This document shows, piece by piece, positions 47,190 to 60,708 of a stretch of DNA of 64,000 nt; position 1 is the first letter of the stretch, and the number at the start of each line of letters is the position of its first letter. The notes beneath the pieces were generated by a model. That model saw only the letters and a program-made list of their open reading frames with translations. It was not told the DNA's origin and did not search any database. The DNA comes from Varanus komodoensis (Eukaryota; Chordata; Lepidosauria; Squamata; Varanidae). Position numbers and translations under genes: made by a program. The DNA lies in the NCBI RefSeq assembly GCF_004798865.1, contig NW_025335268.1, positions 6,847,127 through 6,911,126 on the forward strand. The letters run 5' to 3'.

Positions 47190-50100
47190 CTAGTTCATGT
47201 TTACATGGTAGGCAGTGAGAACTCTTCTCTATATATCTCTGCTATTTGAATGCACTGCACAGATGGTTTTGTTTTGTTTTTTTAAGAGGTGCACTTTGTT
47301 GATTTTAAAGATCACAGTGGGATACTGTAGTTTTCTGAGACGTGAAACAGTTAAGGACTTTATGGGTAAAAAGTAGCTTCAGTTCCTTAAATGCTGCCTA
47401 GAAAATAACAGAAAGCCAGTTCTGATTTTGGAGTACTGTTGCATTATGATTCTAGCAAATAAATTTGCATAGAACACATACAATATTTATTTGGGACAAC
47501 CCAATCTGACAAAAGGATCTTGTGGACTAACGGAAGAGTCTTTGTAAAACTGTAATTGTTGGCAGGTCCACCATTTATGGGGAAAGTTAATCTTTCTTCA
47601 CTGTATCTCACAGATGGTGATGAAACACATTTGTTTTTATTTTGTTTTCCATGGTGATTGCAGTTTTAGTTCTTAACTGTGCACATGCAGTGTGCAAAGG
47701 CACTCTGAGGTCTGCAGCACAGGGAAAGAGCTTGCCACGATGCATGCCTCCCAGCTGGATGCTTTTTCCAGTTCAATACATACATTTTGAAAGTGTTGCT
47801 ACTTGTTTGTACCATCCGGTTCGCTTACTTCCCCTTGTTTGCACTAAGCCCATCCTGCTCCTGGTCTATAGCTTGCAATTAGCACTATTTAATAGCTGTT
47901 AAATAGGGTAATTGGCTATTATTCTCAGGGAGGTGTTCTTCAGCTGCTGATATTTCTCAAGGAACCAAACTAACAGTTGTTGAGTTTTAAGAGGAAACAT
48001 AAAACAAAACTCAATTATTTCCTTGCTCTAAAAACCTTGACTTCCTTCTTGCCCTGCATGTTCGGTGGCAGGGGGATAGATTTTCATATTTGTTTTTAGT
48101 AAGCAGTAGAACAGATCACAGATTTCCACAGGGATAGATTGTAGACATGTTCAACTTTCCAGAAGGGGAGGGTGAAGATTTAAATGCTGTTCACTAATTT
48201 GCTTATCCTCCTGCAGTGTTACCATATGTGACTAGAAAGAGTTTAAATGCCAGCTGAAAAATAGCTGAGGAAATTGAAGAAACATCATCATCCATAGATG
48301 GTGTGAGGGAAGTTCTTATTCATCATCTCTTGATTCCTAAAATGAATTGTCAGGGCATTCATATGCCTTCCTTCAAGGTTGTTTCAAAAAGCAGGACTTA
48401 CCTGTGTTGGGAAAGTGCAGCATAGGTAATGTTCCACCTTTTGACATCTATCAGCTCAGAGTGAATTATTGCTTGAAATGGCCTGGGAGAAAATGAGAAC
48501 TCTTAACACAGCTATTTTTGTCACTTTTCAGCAAAGAAAACATACATTCCATAGGATACATGAAAGTATTATGAATATATCAGATAGAGGGGATGCTATT
48601 GGTATGACTTTTACTGAGGCCTCCAAAAACATGATTCTTAAGAAGGAAGAATACTAATAAGTAAGCTCATATATCAGTCATAATGGGGATCTAGGGTGAG
48701 CCTAGAACAGGGGCTATTTTAAGACACACCATTGTTTCTCTCTTAGGAATCTCCACAATTGACTGGATTGACCAAAGAATGGTCTGGAGGCATCTAATGC
48801 AGTTATGTAGCTGAAATGGTCTGGTGTTGTGCCTCGTTGCAGCTGAACTAATTCACATGACTGTAGATTAGGTTGGACAAAATAAACTTCACCTCCCTGT
48901 ACATGCCACATTAAGAGTATAATGAAAAACATGCAACTGTGTTTACTTCTGCTAGATTTTGGAGCTTTGATTCTTCTAGGTTGACAGTGCATGTTGCTCT
49001 TGACTTTTTGACCTAGAATTTCAATGTAGATTTCTTCTTTGATAGAGAACAATGCAAAATGGGTATGTTGGGTACCAGGGAGAATGGTGAAGGGTGGTTT
49101 GAAGGAGCTGCTGGCAAAGATTACTTTTACACTTGACTAGGCAGGATCTAATTAGTCATTGACTGTCAGCATGATGCCTGTGGGCACAAGTGTATCCAGG
49201 GATATCTCTCTTTGTTCCAGCCAGGTTCTCTGCTCCTCCTGATTTTTATTTCATTTCATAAAATTTTATTTTTTAAAAAACTGGGATGCTGACATGCAAA
49301 GTGAAAGACTTGTGTAGTGCCATTTTAATTTGAGTTGAAAATAATGGTCTTGTGTTTTGGAGAACCCACTCCTGCCTTGTAGTTGAGTTCTTGAACAAGT
49401 GAGTTTTGTTTATCCTCTGTTTGCCATCTGGGAAATGAGTACTTTGCGCCCAGCCTTGTGGCAGCTATTTAGTGAATGAGAAAGTCTGCATGTCAGCCAT
49501 GTTGTGAAAACATGATGACACTCAAAGTTCCCATGCTGTAAGCTGTACAAATGACTGAAAATGTGCCCATGATGCAATGACACAAAGGTGTCATGCACTG
49601 GTATAAAGGCAAGTTATATGTCAAAGCACAAAGTAAGCACACAGTGAGCCTTGGCCAGTATGTGGCTTTGAAAAATACCTGCTCTCCATATGGTATGGTA
49701 GTCACTGTGAAGATACAGAGGGTTTTTCTACATGAGGCTGTTAATCCTCTGCCTGTACTGTTTGTTTTGGCACAGAGCTGAGATCCAAGAGCTACATGGG
49801 GAGCTTTCTAATGGGGAGCTCTGCTATACACCTCTAGGTGGCATGGTGGTATAGCTGAATAGAACAAATACACACATGAAAACAGCATTTTTATTTGCCT
49901 TCAGAATTAATATTCTATTTTCCTTCCTCTAAAAAACTTCACCAAAAGTGCTCGTTAAACCTGAAGAATTGTGATGCTGTCCATAGTTATAAACAATCAT
50001 GAGGAAAGAATGAGAAATGCACAGTGAATGCCTCATGTAGAAAAGCTCACGGTGAATAGCTTTCTGCTGATTAAACACATCTTTCTTACAATTGTATTTA

Positions 50101-52490
50101 TAGTTTCCACCCAGTCACTGAAGCAATACACAACTGGTTAGCAACCAAAGCCTCAAAAGTTAGGTTTGTTGTAGAATTCTTCTCCTTGTGCTTTGAAGCC
50201 ATCTTTCCTAAGCACAAGGAGAGTAAGCCCTTTGGAGGAATTTGCTTTTTAGGGCAACCAATTCAATAGCTTGTGCCAAAAATGCAAGAGCAACTGCTCT
50301 ATCAATTGTCAAATTAATATGTTGAAGCAATAGTTACATTACAATAAGATCAAGTCTTTTTCTATTTTGGCATATATCTGCCTCAAAAGAACTTGCTTTG
50401 TAATTGCTATCAACACTGCTGGGCCTGACACCATAATTAACACATCTTGCCTTTTTCTTCCCCCTGGTGAGAGAATCTTCAATATGCTGAATTTTTCACT
50501 GATAATAAATCATGGTACAGTTTCTCAATATGAGGTCCAGGCACTGGTAACAATTTGTCACTGCTGGACATTTCTTTTCAGTCTTGATTTATAGTGTAGT
50601 CGCAACCTTCCCAGCAAGGAAGATTAATTATGGCTAACAAATAATGTGTCTTAATGGTGGACATCTATCAAACAAAGTAATCTAACATTTAAAGCCATTT
50701 AAACTAGGAATATATTAACAGTGGCTTCCATTGATTGCAAGGGAGGCGCTTATTTTTAGATATCTTATTAAATTGAATTTCAAGTGCTTTAACTTGTCCC
50801 AAGCCTCCAGAAAATGCCATGATGGAAATGAAAATATGTATCTTAATACTGAAGAAACTCATACAAGGCAATATAATTGTTTTATGGAGAACTGATGTAC
50901 TTTTGTGAGATTTTACATCACTCTTTTTACCAGTATTTCCAGATTAGACACAAAAATGTGGCTCTTTGTAGGTGGGGTGAGAGGGAAACAGGATTTGAAA
51001 ACTTACATCCATTTTGAAGGTTTGCTAGGTAGCTGATCATGAGACTAGATATAAAAGCCAATTCATCTTTAAAAGAGGAACAAATTATGTGTTCCATGGA
51101 TCATCCTATATAGCTACTTGACATGGTGAATGCTGAAGGTCTGGCTGAACAGTGACTGATGTAGCACATGAATTTTGGAACTGTCCTGGTATTCTCCAGT
51201 ATTGGATTTCTCTCCTACCCTAGCTCACAAACTGAAAAGGCAAGGCAAACCAAGGAAAGGGAGTGGAAGAAAGAGGCAGAGGAGAGAGATCCCTTTGAAT
51301 CCTAGAGCCAAGTAGAAACAGGTATTTATACCCAATAAGGGGCAGTTGCTGATTTGGTTGGAAGTGGTGATGCAGCTACCCTCTGCCCCTTGTTCCTCTG
51401 GCTGGTGGCAGGAGTGTCCTCACTGCTGCACTTCCTGTTGTTTCTGAGTTATTTCCAGCAGGAATGGGAAAGGAGTATGCCCCTGATCCTGCTGCTTTTC
51501 TGGCCGATTGTTGGCCCCTGCTTGGCCTTCCTTTTTTAACAGTATTCTTTGGAGTGGGGGAGTCCATAACTACCAGTGGCCCTTTGGCCTCAGCCAAAGG
51601 AATCAGTAACCTTCCCCTCACTTCTCTCTCAGAGTAACTCAGTGAGTTTATTGTAAAACTGTGTGTGTCAATAAATGTATAAAGCCATCATCAGAGAGCC
51701 ACAGAGGTAAGGACTACAGATGTTTGCTTTTCATGGGATGACGAAATTTATAAATAAGCGTCTCTGTGTGTGGTAAAGGTACACACACATATGTAAGAAA
51801 ATTGCAGATAAAATAACCACATCCTTCTCTCCCCATTTCCAAGAGGCTGCCTTATTAAATGTATCTCGAATCAGCTGTGGATGTTGCTGCAGCAGATGCA
51901 GAAGGAAGACAGCTGCCATTTGGCTCCTCCCTTCCCAGAAGTGTGTCTCTCAATGACCATTCCATCTGGTCATTAATTAAATCTTTATGAAGAATTAGTG
52001 CTTGAATTCGCTTGTTTTCCTCTTTCCTCTTTCCCCTCCCCTAACCACTTTTGTCTATTAGATTATAAGCTTATGAGATGAGAATGTTCTCATTTGTTAA
52101 ACTTGGCGCAGCACTTAAAAATCTTGAGGCACTTTAGTAAATAAATGAATAAAAGATATGAAGAAGACATGGAGGAACTCTTTGCCCCTTGTGCAGTGCC
52201 ATTCCTGAGCCTGACATTGAGAGTCTACTTGTCTTAGAGCTTCAATCAGTCCTGACTTACATGCATGATGTACATGTATGCAAACACAAGTTTTCTCATA
52301 TGTTGATTATGCTCTTTATATTTTCAGTCATGAACTTAAAGAATATTAGGCATCCACTAGATACATGCAGTGTCTGAATCAGACTCAGGCTTTGATGTGT
52401 TGCCACAGGAAAGAGCCTTCTTCATATATGAGGATCAAACATTCTTCAGGTTATGCGCTCTCTCTTTATATCTGATGCCCAGGATGCATT
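47190..52490 (+). other. Repeat-poor part of CNIH3 intron 3
   Basis: 5.3 kb in which I recognise no transposon and no gene. Short hydrophobic open frames (for example 51354-51539) have no splice or start context that supports coding. Regulatory content is possible but not visible by reading. Confidence 0.5.
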
Positions 52491-52622
52491 ATGGAATCAT
52501 AGAGTTTGAAGCAGCTGTTTAGGTCACCGAGTCCAACCCTTTGACCAGTTCATGAATTCGATTTGAAGCATCCAAGACAAATGGCTGTCTGGTTTCTGCT
52601 TGTATTCCTGGAAAGCCACCTG
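52491..52622 (-). mobile_element. CR1 LINE 3' end (antisense)
   Basis: aatcatagagtttgaagcag and caccgagtccaaccctttga, then catccaagacaaatggctgt ctgg, are the complement of an amniote CR1 tail that ends '...ttccaactctatgatt'. About 130 bp. Confidence 0.65.
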
Positions 52623-52629
52623 TGAGAGA

Positions 52630-55600
52630 CTGGGGCCAGGTCAGGTCCTACAGTGTTTATGCAGACATTAGTGATTGGTGTTTGGTGAGTGACCCCGTTT
52701 CTCTTCATGCTAAGTGCTTAAATCTCAAACATAAAATAATGCTATGTTCACTGCAATCTGTATGCAGCAGCCAGAACTTACCAAGGAGCCAGGAACCACA
52801 GGAAGGTTCCAGTGCTATCTGTTCACTAGCACTATTGATGTTGAGCTAGCTTTGACTTATGCATGGCCACTACTGGCTTATCCTCCAAACATGCTAGGGG
52901 ATGAGAAGTCCAAAGGGAGGCAGGATTAAGGAGCAAGCCAGAAATCAGAACTGGAAGGCAAAGGATACTGGAACCCAGCAAAGCTTAGAAAGGCCCTGTT
53001 GCTCAGGCAGTACCCACTTGGAACAAGAAGCCCTCTTATGTTCTTTTCTATCCAGGACGGTGCAATAGCCAAACTGGAAGGGTAGAATCACTCTACCAAG
53101 AGCAGTTGTGAAGGACCCCACAGGCTGAGGTCCACCACTCCCATCCAAACTACTGAGGCCCCCCTTATTGCAAAACATTAAGTTTGGCAGGAGCTGGTGC
53201 ATCAAGACACTCCAGGCATCTAGGCGTAGCAGCTGCTTCTTTGCTGCTGTCCAGCTGTTTTCTGAGAAGCAGATTGTAAGAAGGCAAGGCCATCCTTCCT
53301 ATGAAACAGGATGGGGTATGGTGTGGGATGAGCAGTGAACTGAGCTATTTCCCCTGCCCATACCTGGAGGGCCACCAAGGCAGCCTCCTCCAGCAGGTTC
53401 TCTCGAGAGCCTTGACAGCTGCTTTTCCACCATGGCAAGGAGAGTGTAGATGACAGAGTATCTGGGGCAGCTGTCCAGTCCACAGTGCCATTGGATGCTC
53501 TGGAAAGCACCTGCAGTCCCACTCAAAAGCTCTGCCAGGCCTACCACTATAATGGGCTCTACAGAACAGCTGCCCGCTCTTTCGCTCTGAAGGGCTCCTT
53601 AGAGAGAAAGAGAAAACAGGCGGCTGCTCTCAGCTACCAGCCCTCTGTCCCACACTAAGAAACCTTTTCTCTGCAAGCCAATGAGGGGACAGGTGGCTTC
53701 CATGGCGGGCTGTATCAGTCAAGGAAGCAGTTGGCACATCTTTGGGAGGTTGGCCTGGTTGAAATGCCTGGCTCTTACGGAGTTGTTTCTCAGGGCCTGG
53801 CTTTGTGGGGGTGGGTGTCTCAGCTGATCATCTGTGCCATGAAAATGTTGGTTCTGTTAATGTTAGTCAGTGCCTCTCATAGTTACAGGATGGAAATTAA
53901 TCAACCCAGGGGGCTTTGCCTATTTATTCTGTGTTTCCCACTCTCCTATTTTTTAAAAAGGACTAAATATGTGTGTCAGCACTTGTACTCATATTCTCCA
54001 AGCAAAACAACGACAAAACAGTGAAATTGGCAGGTTTTATCTGCAGTCTTGTGTCAGAGTCTCTTTACCAATGGGGAAAATGAATACCAGAACCTGCGGA
54101 GAAGATTGAATCACCTGGAACTCCAGTGTTTTTGTTGGTGAGATCACCCAGGCCGCCTGCAGTTACTTATGACAGCATGCTACCAGCAGTGGTCCCCACC
54201 GCCAGCCACAAGCTTTTAGAACATACACAGAGTGTTTTATAGATTCTGAGTCACATGACATAGCAGCTGATCAGGTGATGACAAGATAAGGAGAACACAG
54301 TGAAAAAGAATGAGAGATCTGTAGAGGAGACTTAATACAAACAATACTGCTAGGAAAACTGCTCTGACTGCCCTTATCAGTTTTGTTTGGTGTTAGCACA
54401 AGAATAGACTTGGGAGCCCTATTCTGCAAAGGCTTTTTCAAGCCAAAGGTAGTAGCCATGTCTTAAAGGAACAGCTTGAAAATAGCACTAAACAGAAGAC
54501 TGTCTTGGAATTTGGGTACTTTCTGGGAAAGAGGAGCAGAGATGTTGCAGGTGTGATTTTATAACCAAGACACATACGAGCAACCTTTCTCTACCAGGAT
54601 TTATCTGAATTTCCTCAACACTTGTCAGTTTCCTCAAATTCTGTAGGGCACAAATGGTGGGGGAATGACAGTAGTAATTGGAGGAGCTGGGATCTGCAAA
54701 GAGGGACCCTGCCGCAAGTGGTTGCCGTGCCTGCAGGGAGATTTCTGTGCAGCAGGGCCCCCAGCCCTTTTGGAACTTGGCACATGTAGAGGTTTGAGAA
54801 ACTGCTGTGGGCACCACGGTGAAGTGGCAGCTGTGGAGGATGCAGCTAGCGTGTGTTGGTTGGCATGCAGGCCTGGGTGGTGACAATAGGTTGTAGGAGA
54901 GAAACAGCAAGGTTCGCAGCTGGGAGGCAGGGGTAAGTTGCATGGCAAAGGGACAGAGGAATGAGAAAGCTGTAACAATCAGCTGCCCCTGAGTCCCCAC
55001 CTCCCAGTGGCTGGCAGGGTGCACCTGCCCATCCTGTTTCCCAGACTCCTCAAATCCCAGGACCAGACACTGGATTCAGCACACAACAAGCCAAGCCTGA
55101 GGAAACTAGATTTATTAAAAAGACATTAGACAATATAGGGTTGGAAGGTCTTAAAACCTCATCAACACAACACACAGTACAATGAGGGTAGGGAAGGGAA
55201 CAGGGAATTGGAGAACCTGGACTCACACTGGTTAGCTTCTCACAAAACCCCAGGCCAGGTGGCCTCCTTGGACTGAAAAATAACAAAGCTAGCTATTCCT
55301 AGCACTGATACAATATAAAATACCCAGTGTAGCCTTCTTCCAGGTAGAAGAGTAGTGTTTCTTGGCAGAACCTCCGGCAGCAACAGAAAAGCTCTCCTCA
55401 AAGAGGAACGCGGATCTGTCTCAGCTTCCTGCTTTTATCCAGTTAGATCAAACAGATGACTCATGGGGTGACATCTCCTGACAGTACCCAGGTGAGAATC
55501 ATATACCCTTCAGGCCTACAATCTCTGGCCTTGCGGGCAGGGATGTAAATTTCTGTCCTTGAAAATAATTTAGGAATTTGCCTTCCTATCCTGCAGCTTT

Positions 55601-57346
55601 GACCCTGGTTTTCCTTGATTCACTCCTGGCTGAGAGGGCTGGGTCTCCATGTCCAGGGTTCATCCTTCCATCCCTGAGGAACCAGTAGCTGGTTCTCCAT
55701 TACAAGAGTGTGGGGCTAAGGTTAAGTGGCTAGGAAAAAAAGAGAAAAAAAAAGAACAGGGTTAGGGGCTATGAAGAGAAAGAAGAAAGCTAGATGGAGA
55801 ACTGAGAAAAATAGTGATTAAGTGGAGAGAAAAAGCAAGGCTTTATATAATTGATAGTTGTGTTTTAAATACACATCTGTGTATGTGTATTTAAACAAGG
55901 ATAAAATACTAATATTAATAATTGCCAGACAGAGAGAAGTTAAATGTTAAAAAAATGCCCAGTTCTTGAAACAAGCTCAAATGCTAGCCTGACAGTCCTC
56001 TGCTACATCATTTGGTCATTAGTTGACTTCTTAAGTTTTTAAAACAACATTTCCATCTTTCACACATGCACATGAACAACAGAAAAGAAGTCCAAAAGTG
56101 CCTTAAGAAGCATGTGTAAAATTCATTTTATGTTGAGTAGGCAATATCCAAGGCATCTTGTCTGTCAATGGGATCCTACATTGGGGCAACAAGGAGCCAG
56201 TGGTTCTTAAAAAAAAGCCCAGAACAAACAGAAATGCCCATTTCTGAAAGGGGGCAGATCAGTGGCACTTGCAGAAGGAAACTGCCGACCTGTCTCAGTG
56301 TAGAAACATGCGTTTCCATTTGTGTCGGTGTTGATTTTTGAACCACCAACTTCCGGTTGCCTCCTGATCTTAGAACTTTTGCTCCTTGAGCTTGAAAATA
56401 AATCCATTCTTTACATTGCACTCCTTGATCTTGGTGTGTGCTAATTGTTTGTCAGATAGTGATGACTGCAGTTATGTAAGTCCATCATTAAGTCTGAGGC
56501 AAGTGAAATAACATATTCTTTTCCCCTTCGGGACAACACGAGTAGAAGATGTAGAATGTATTCTGCTATGCATCTGTTCACAGTTCTTCAGGCTTTGATA
56601 CAGGATTCTTCTGGGTGGACCAGTCAAAATATATTGTGCCCTTTCATTTTCTCATCCTGACAGATTTTGGGGGGAAAAGATGCAAGAAATGCTGGCTAAA
56701 CATGGGGGAGCACAAGTGGAAGATAACATTGTCTTGATCCCCTCATGGAAAAATTCTGTGAATGAGCCAGGGCAGTTGGCCAGAAACGGCCTTATCTGGA
56801 AGCACCCACAGATTACCCATTTACACCTGATTCTGACTATAGACTGTATACAAAACTGGTATACCAAATGAATTTATTGAAGTTTGCTTTTACACTGTAT
56901 TACAATTTCCCAGCTGTAAGCATGATATCCTCTAGTTCTGTCTCTGAAAAATTTAAGCTATCAGAAAGGTAAAAAAATATTGAAAAAGTAGTAGTATTTA
57001 ATCTCCTCCAGTTATCTCATCCTTTTACAGGAAATTGTGATTATTCAAAACTTGTTAGTTACTTTTCCACACAAGATACAGATTATTTTGGTTTTTTGGG
57101 GTTCTTTTCAATAGTTCAGTAACTCCTTGCATTCAAATAGATGGAGGTATACACGTCAGCTGGATCCTGGAGTTATCTTGCTCAGGATCTCAATAAATTG
57201 AGATTATTGAGATTTAGAGATTATTGATTATTACTCAAGTATGCCCAGACTCAAGAAATTTGCAGATAGGATCAATTTTCTGGCAAGAGAAAGAAGATGA
57301 TCGGTTTACAAACAATGAATAATCTTTTTTTCTTTTTTCTTCCCAG
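52630..57346 (+). other. Last part of CNIH3 intron 3, unclassified
   Basis: GC content rises at 53.0-53.7 and 54.5-55.0 kb, where long chance-like open frames occur on the minus strand (178 codons at 54488-55024). The block 55030-55700 has features of an interspersed element (atttattaaaaagac near one end) but I cannot name a family. No exon is supported before 57347. Confidence 0.45.
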
Positions 57347-57459
57347 CTAGTATTGCCAGAATATTCAATCCATAGCCTTTTCTGTATAATGTTTCTGTGT
57401 GCTCAAGAATGGCTGACTCTTGGCTTAAACATCCCACTGCTTTTCTATCATTTCTGGAG
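57347..57459 (+). CDS. CNIH3: CNIH3 coding exon 4
   Basis: This 113-nt exon encodes 37 residues plus the first two bases (AG) of an Arg codon finished by exon 5. It runs from [13 protein letters not shown] through a hydrophobic stretch with [13 protein letters not shown] to LLFYHFW. This covers the second membrane segment and the start of the next. The acceptor is a long T-rich tract ending in cttcccag and the donor is GAG|gtaagt. The Ile in GLNIPLL replaces a Val in the mammalian protein, from memory. A 28-kb intron separates it from exon 3. Confidence 0.96.
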
Positions 57460-57947
57460 GTAAGTCATAATCCTCATAATCATGAAGTTGCCAACTCTTC
57501 CCTCCCCTCCCCAACAGATATTTTGTGCTGTCACCAACTGCAGCAGAGGAGCTACATTCACAAAATATGACAAGCAGTGTCACATACTTACTGTGGTTTG
57601 TTGTTCTTTGCCATGCTCTATCTGACAAATGATTAAATGGTTTCTACTTGGTCATGGTTTCCATCCTTCCAGTCCTTTCAGTGTTGGCATGTTTCCCATC
57701 AGCCACCATGCCTGAAATTCAATTCCAAGGTGCATCATTCCTCTTCTTCATTCACACATAGAAGCTGGATGGCTGAAGCAACTCCAACAGTTGCCTCTTT
57801 TTCCAGGAGATGCTGTGGTCGTGGCCGTGGGAACCACAGTCCTGGGTTCAGAAAATGCAGTAAGCTATGATGGTATACAGAAACCGTAGAACAAACTGTT
57901 TTTTCTTATTGTTGTTTCTGAAGGCCAAATGTACCATGGTGAAGTAG

Positions 57948-58030
57948 CATGACTGTGTTCAGACAACACAACACACCAACAAGGGTAAATAAAAAAACAA
58001 AAACACAACTTGTGTTGTCTGTACCCAGCC
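57948..58030. mobile_element. Short palindromic DNA element (MITE-like), copy 2
   Basis: The ends catgactgtgttcagacaac and, in complement, ggctgggtacagacaacaca are inverted matches of about 18 bp. It lies in intron 4. It is the sister of 2138-2221, in opposite orientation. Confidence 0.65.
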
Positions 58031-59725
58031 AGGGAAAAATTCAGAAACAAGTGTTATTTTTTCTGTGTGAAGATGCAGGGAAAGAGAAAGCTAACTCTGT
58101 GAATTTCTACTTGTAATGAAGTTGCTGAAGTCACAGGTACTTTTCCAGAAGAAAAGCAGCACCCCTAGTTCCTGCAAATGTCATCAGAATGTGCTTTGAT
58201 GTACTAGCTGTGGCATAGCACAGGGAAAGTTGCTTGAAGTGACCCTAAATGTAAATGTAATGGATTGCAGCTGCTACACTTTGCATTATAAAAATGGCAA
58301 GAGCATAAGACCTGCAAAGATCTTGCTTGCTAAATGTGTAGTGGCTCTGCAGACCATGGTGCATTAAACTCTGACAGGCAGTCATTTCCTTGCAGGATAG
58401 CAAAAGTCACAGTGAGGTGGAGAAAGTCTGGTCATCTGAGTTCATCAGTGGAGAGAAAGATTGGACTACTTCGGCCCAGCCTTTCACAGAATGTAGAAAA
58501 CTTACAGGCAAACTTTGCTAGCAGACATACATTAATTAGAAAACAGTTCAGCTGTGCTCAAGAGCAGGTAGTGTCAGGGCTGCTTTATTAATTGCTAAAA
58601 GGCTGCTTCAAGAAGCCTGGCCCTACTATTAGCTGTAGTGAGGCAGATGCTGGAGGACAGGGTCTGTCATTCCTCTTGATCACTCTGCCTGCTCATTATT
58701 CCCGTACTGCTGCACTGCCACTTGGGTAATCACCATGCCTGCTTGTTTCTGGGCTGTCTGACCTGCCTCCTTTCAGTACATCAAAGACTGAGACTGAGAC
58801 ATGTCCATGGCCAAATGAGCAGCCAGCTCAGCCCATGCAGTGTAACAGGCATTGCGTGTGCACATGTGTTGCACCATTCACCTGGTATGCTCTGGATTGC
58901 AGCATTTGTTTGGGTGGGCAGCAAGCAGGTGCCAGGTAGAACGGTAAGAAGCTGCTGATGGGGTGTTAAAGGACAGCGTTATCTGTGCCATTTGCTTTGC
59001 CTTGCACTGCCTAAGTTAGCCTGCTTCCCTCTGCTTTCATGGAAGATATTGTCCCCAGGGCTCGAAGGATGGTTTAACATCCTTTTTTGCTTCATGGAAC
59101 TGAGTCTGTGTGCAATACTATCCTGTCCATCTCAGGCAACAGAATGCCTCTGGCAAAGCCAGGCTTCACGTGGCAGGTAGTTTTTGTGAATCGGCTTCAT
59201 GTATAGTCCCAGTGATTTCAGCCATACCAGTGCATCCTCTTCCTTTTCATAATTCACAGTAGCAAGTTTGAAATTGCCAGAGCTTCACAGAAACTGCTGG
59301 AATCACACTCACAGAACACCTTTTGCATGGTTGCATCTCAAGCAGCAGCCAAAATCTGGTTTGTATGTGTAAATTAGTCTTTCCTGTGAGTTGTTTCTGT
59401 TGTAAGGTTTTCCATCACTGTTGAGGTAATAATATGTTCAAGGAATGTTATGCAGGGGGAAAAAAAATCCAGGCAGATTTTGTAGGAACAATCCGGTATC
59501 CCAGGTGTGCATTTTTCTTGAAGTAGCTGCATGAGTTTTACTTTCTAATATTTTTCTACCTGAATTTCTCTATAGAGAGAAAAATAAAACCTCTGCATGC
59601 TGGGAATTGTGTAGAGAACTTTGTGTGACCTAAAATAGTGGGCAGCATTCATGAGGATATGTGGCTTGGTATAAGTTCAATCATAGAACTTCAGATCTCT
59701 CCAGGTATTTCCTTCTCTTTTGCAG

Positions 59726-59869
59726 GTACTTCCATTGCCCAGCAGACAGTACAGAGCTAGCATATGATCCTCCTGCAGTAATGAATGCAGATACCTTGAG
59801 CTACTGTCAAAGAGAGGCCTGGTGTAAACTTGCTTTCTATCTTCTCTCATTCTTCTACTATCTTTACTG
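59726..59869 (+). CDS. CNIH3: CNIH3 coding exon 5
   Basis: This 144-nt exon has its first base complete the Arg codon of exon 4, then encodes 47 residues from [16 protein letters not shown] through MNADTLSYC to LLSFFYYLY, ending in TG of a Cys codon. It contains the loop and last membrane segment of cornichons, including the family-typical WCKLAFYLL. The acceptor is ttctcttttgcag and the donor is CTG|gtaagc (phase 2). Reading past the donor would give a Trp codon and then a stop, so the splice is needed for the normal C-terminus. Small differences from mammals (S to T, V to A, K to R) look neutral. Confidence 0.96.
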
Positions 59870-59917
59870 GTAAGCTTGGTCTCATTTCCCCTGGGAAAAC
59901 TGGCATAGTTGTTACAA

Positions 59918-60045
59918 CAGCTTCCACCAACTCCTATAAATGTGTCTCACATCTCCCACCATCCTCATCAGGAGGTTATTTGCCATGCTGCCTAGGGATG
60001 GTGGGAGATGTAGGCTAATGCAGCTGGAAAGGATCAGGTGGGGAA
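59918..60045. mobile_element. hAT-like MITE, decayed
   Basis: cttccaccaactcctataaa ... catctcccaccatcctcatc and gggatggtgggagatgtagg ctaatg are complementary arms around a ttgccatgctgcctag centre. It lies 50 nt after exon 5. Confidence 0.5.
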
Positions 60046-60708
60046 GAGTGTCTTAGGTGTCACAGCAATTGCAGGTCCTTCAGTGTTATGGACTCACAGC
60101 TACTACAGTTGAAACCATTCTTGCAAAGAATAGGCAGCACGTGCTTTTTTTGTGGGGGCTGTCAGGTTTGTTAGGCAAGGTTCCTCTGCTCCATCACTAA
60201 TCTGGTTTGGTAAACTAGGTAAACCACTCAAGTCGCATCCGAACCTGGCCCGGCTGGGTGGCTGGTATGGTTTCAAAGCAGCCTGCAAGCCTAGCACCCT
60301 TGTTATCCATGCCATCCACCCCACTTGCTGGTCCTGGAGGTCATGATAAGCTGTGCCTGAGAAGGGTAGGTAAGCAAATTTGGCAGTAGATGTGAGGGGG
60401 TTTATTAAAGAAATAACCCATGAGAGAGAATAAAAAGAGGATCTTGCGTGCCTGTGGAAAACCTTGCACTGAAGGTTCCTTTTTTGAGATGAAGAATTTA
60501 TTTATTTATTGCATTTGTATGACATGTTGGGGAACAACAAAAGGGATTCTGTAGACATTTAAGATACTGGCTAATCTCTCTCACTGATTATTCTTTTAAA
60601 TACAGCCCCCTTTCTTTTTCTCATTTACAAATAAAACTGATCCAAATAAATAACAAATAAAACTCATTTCATTAATTGCCTTTGTGTCGTACAAACTGAT
60701 CCAGTGTG

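Larger units (their letters stand above)
29255..57346 (+). other. CNIH3: CNIH3 intron 3 (28 kb)
   Basis: This 28,092-nt phase 0 intron carries most of the repeats downstream of 27 kb: MITEs, CR1-like and L2 3' fragments, a BovB copy, a nested SINE/LINE pair and a Sauria-type SINE. Stretches with nothing recognised are 29870-31040, 34590-35920, 36510-38790, 39510-40370, 42710-43270, 44340-45740, 45910-46400, 47190-52490 and 52630-57346. Several ORFs of 80-178 codons in these stretches resemble no family I know. Confidence 0.85.

Noticed and set aside
51354-51539. Short hydrophobic frame resembling a membrane protein segment
   Set aside because: Only 61 codons, T-rich DNA readily gives hydrophobic text, no splice sites or homologue recognised.
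53220-53547. Overlapping minus-strand frames in a GC-rich block as a retrovirus or gene remnant
   Set aside because: No conserved motif of any retroviral or host protein could be identified.
55030-55700. Possible solitary LTR
   Set aside because: An atttatt-like signal and CA-rich flanks were noticed, but there are no paired ends, target duplication or internal sequence to support it.
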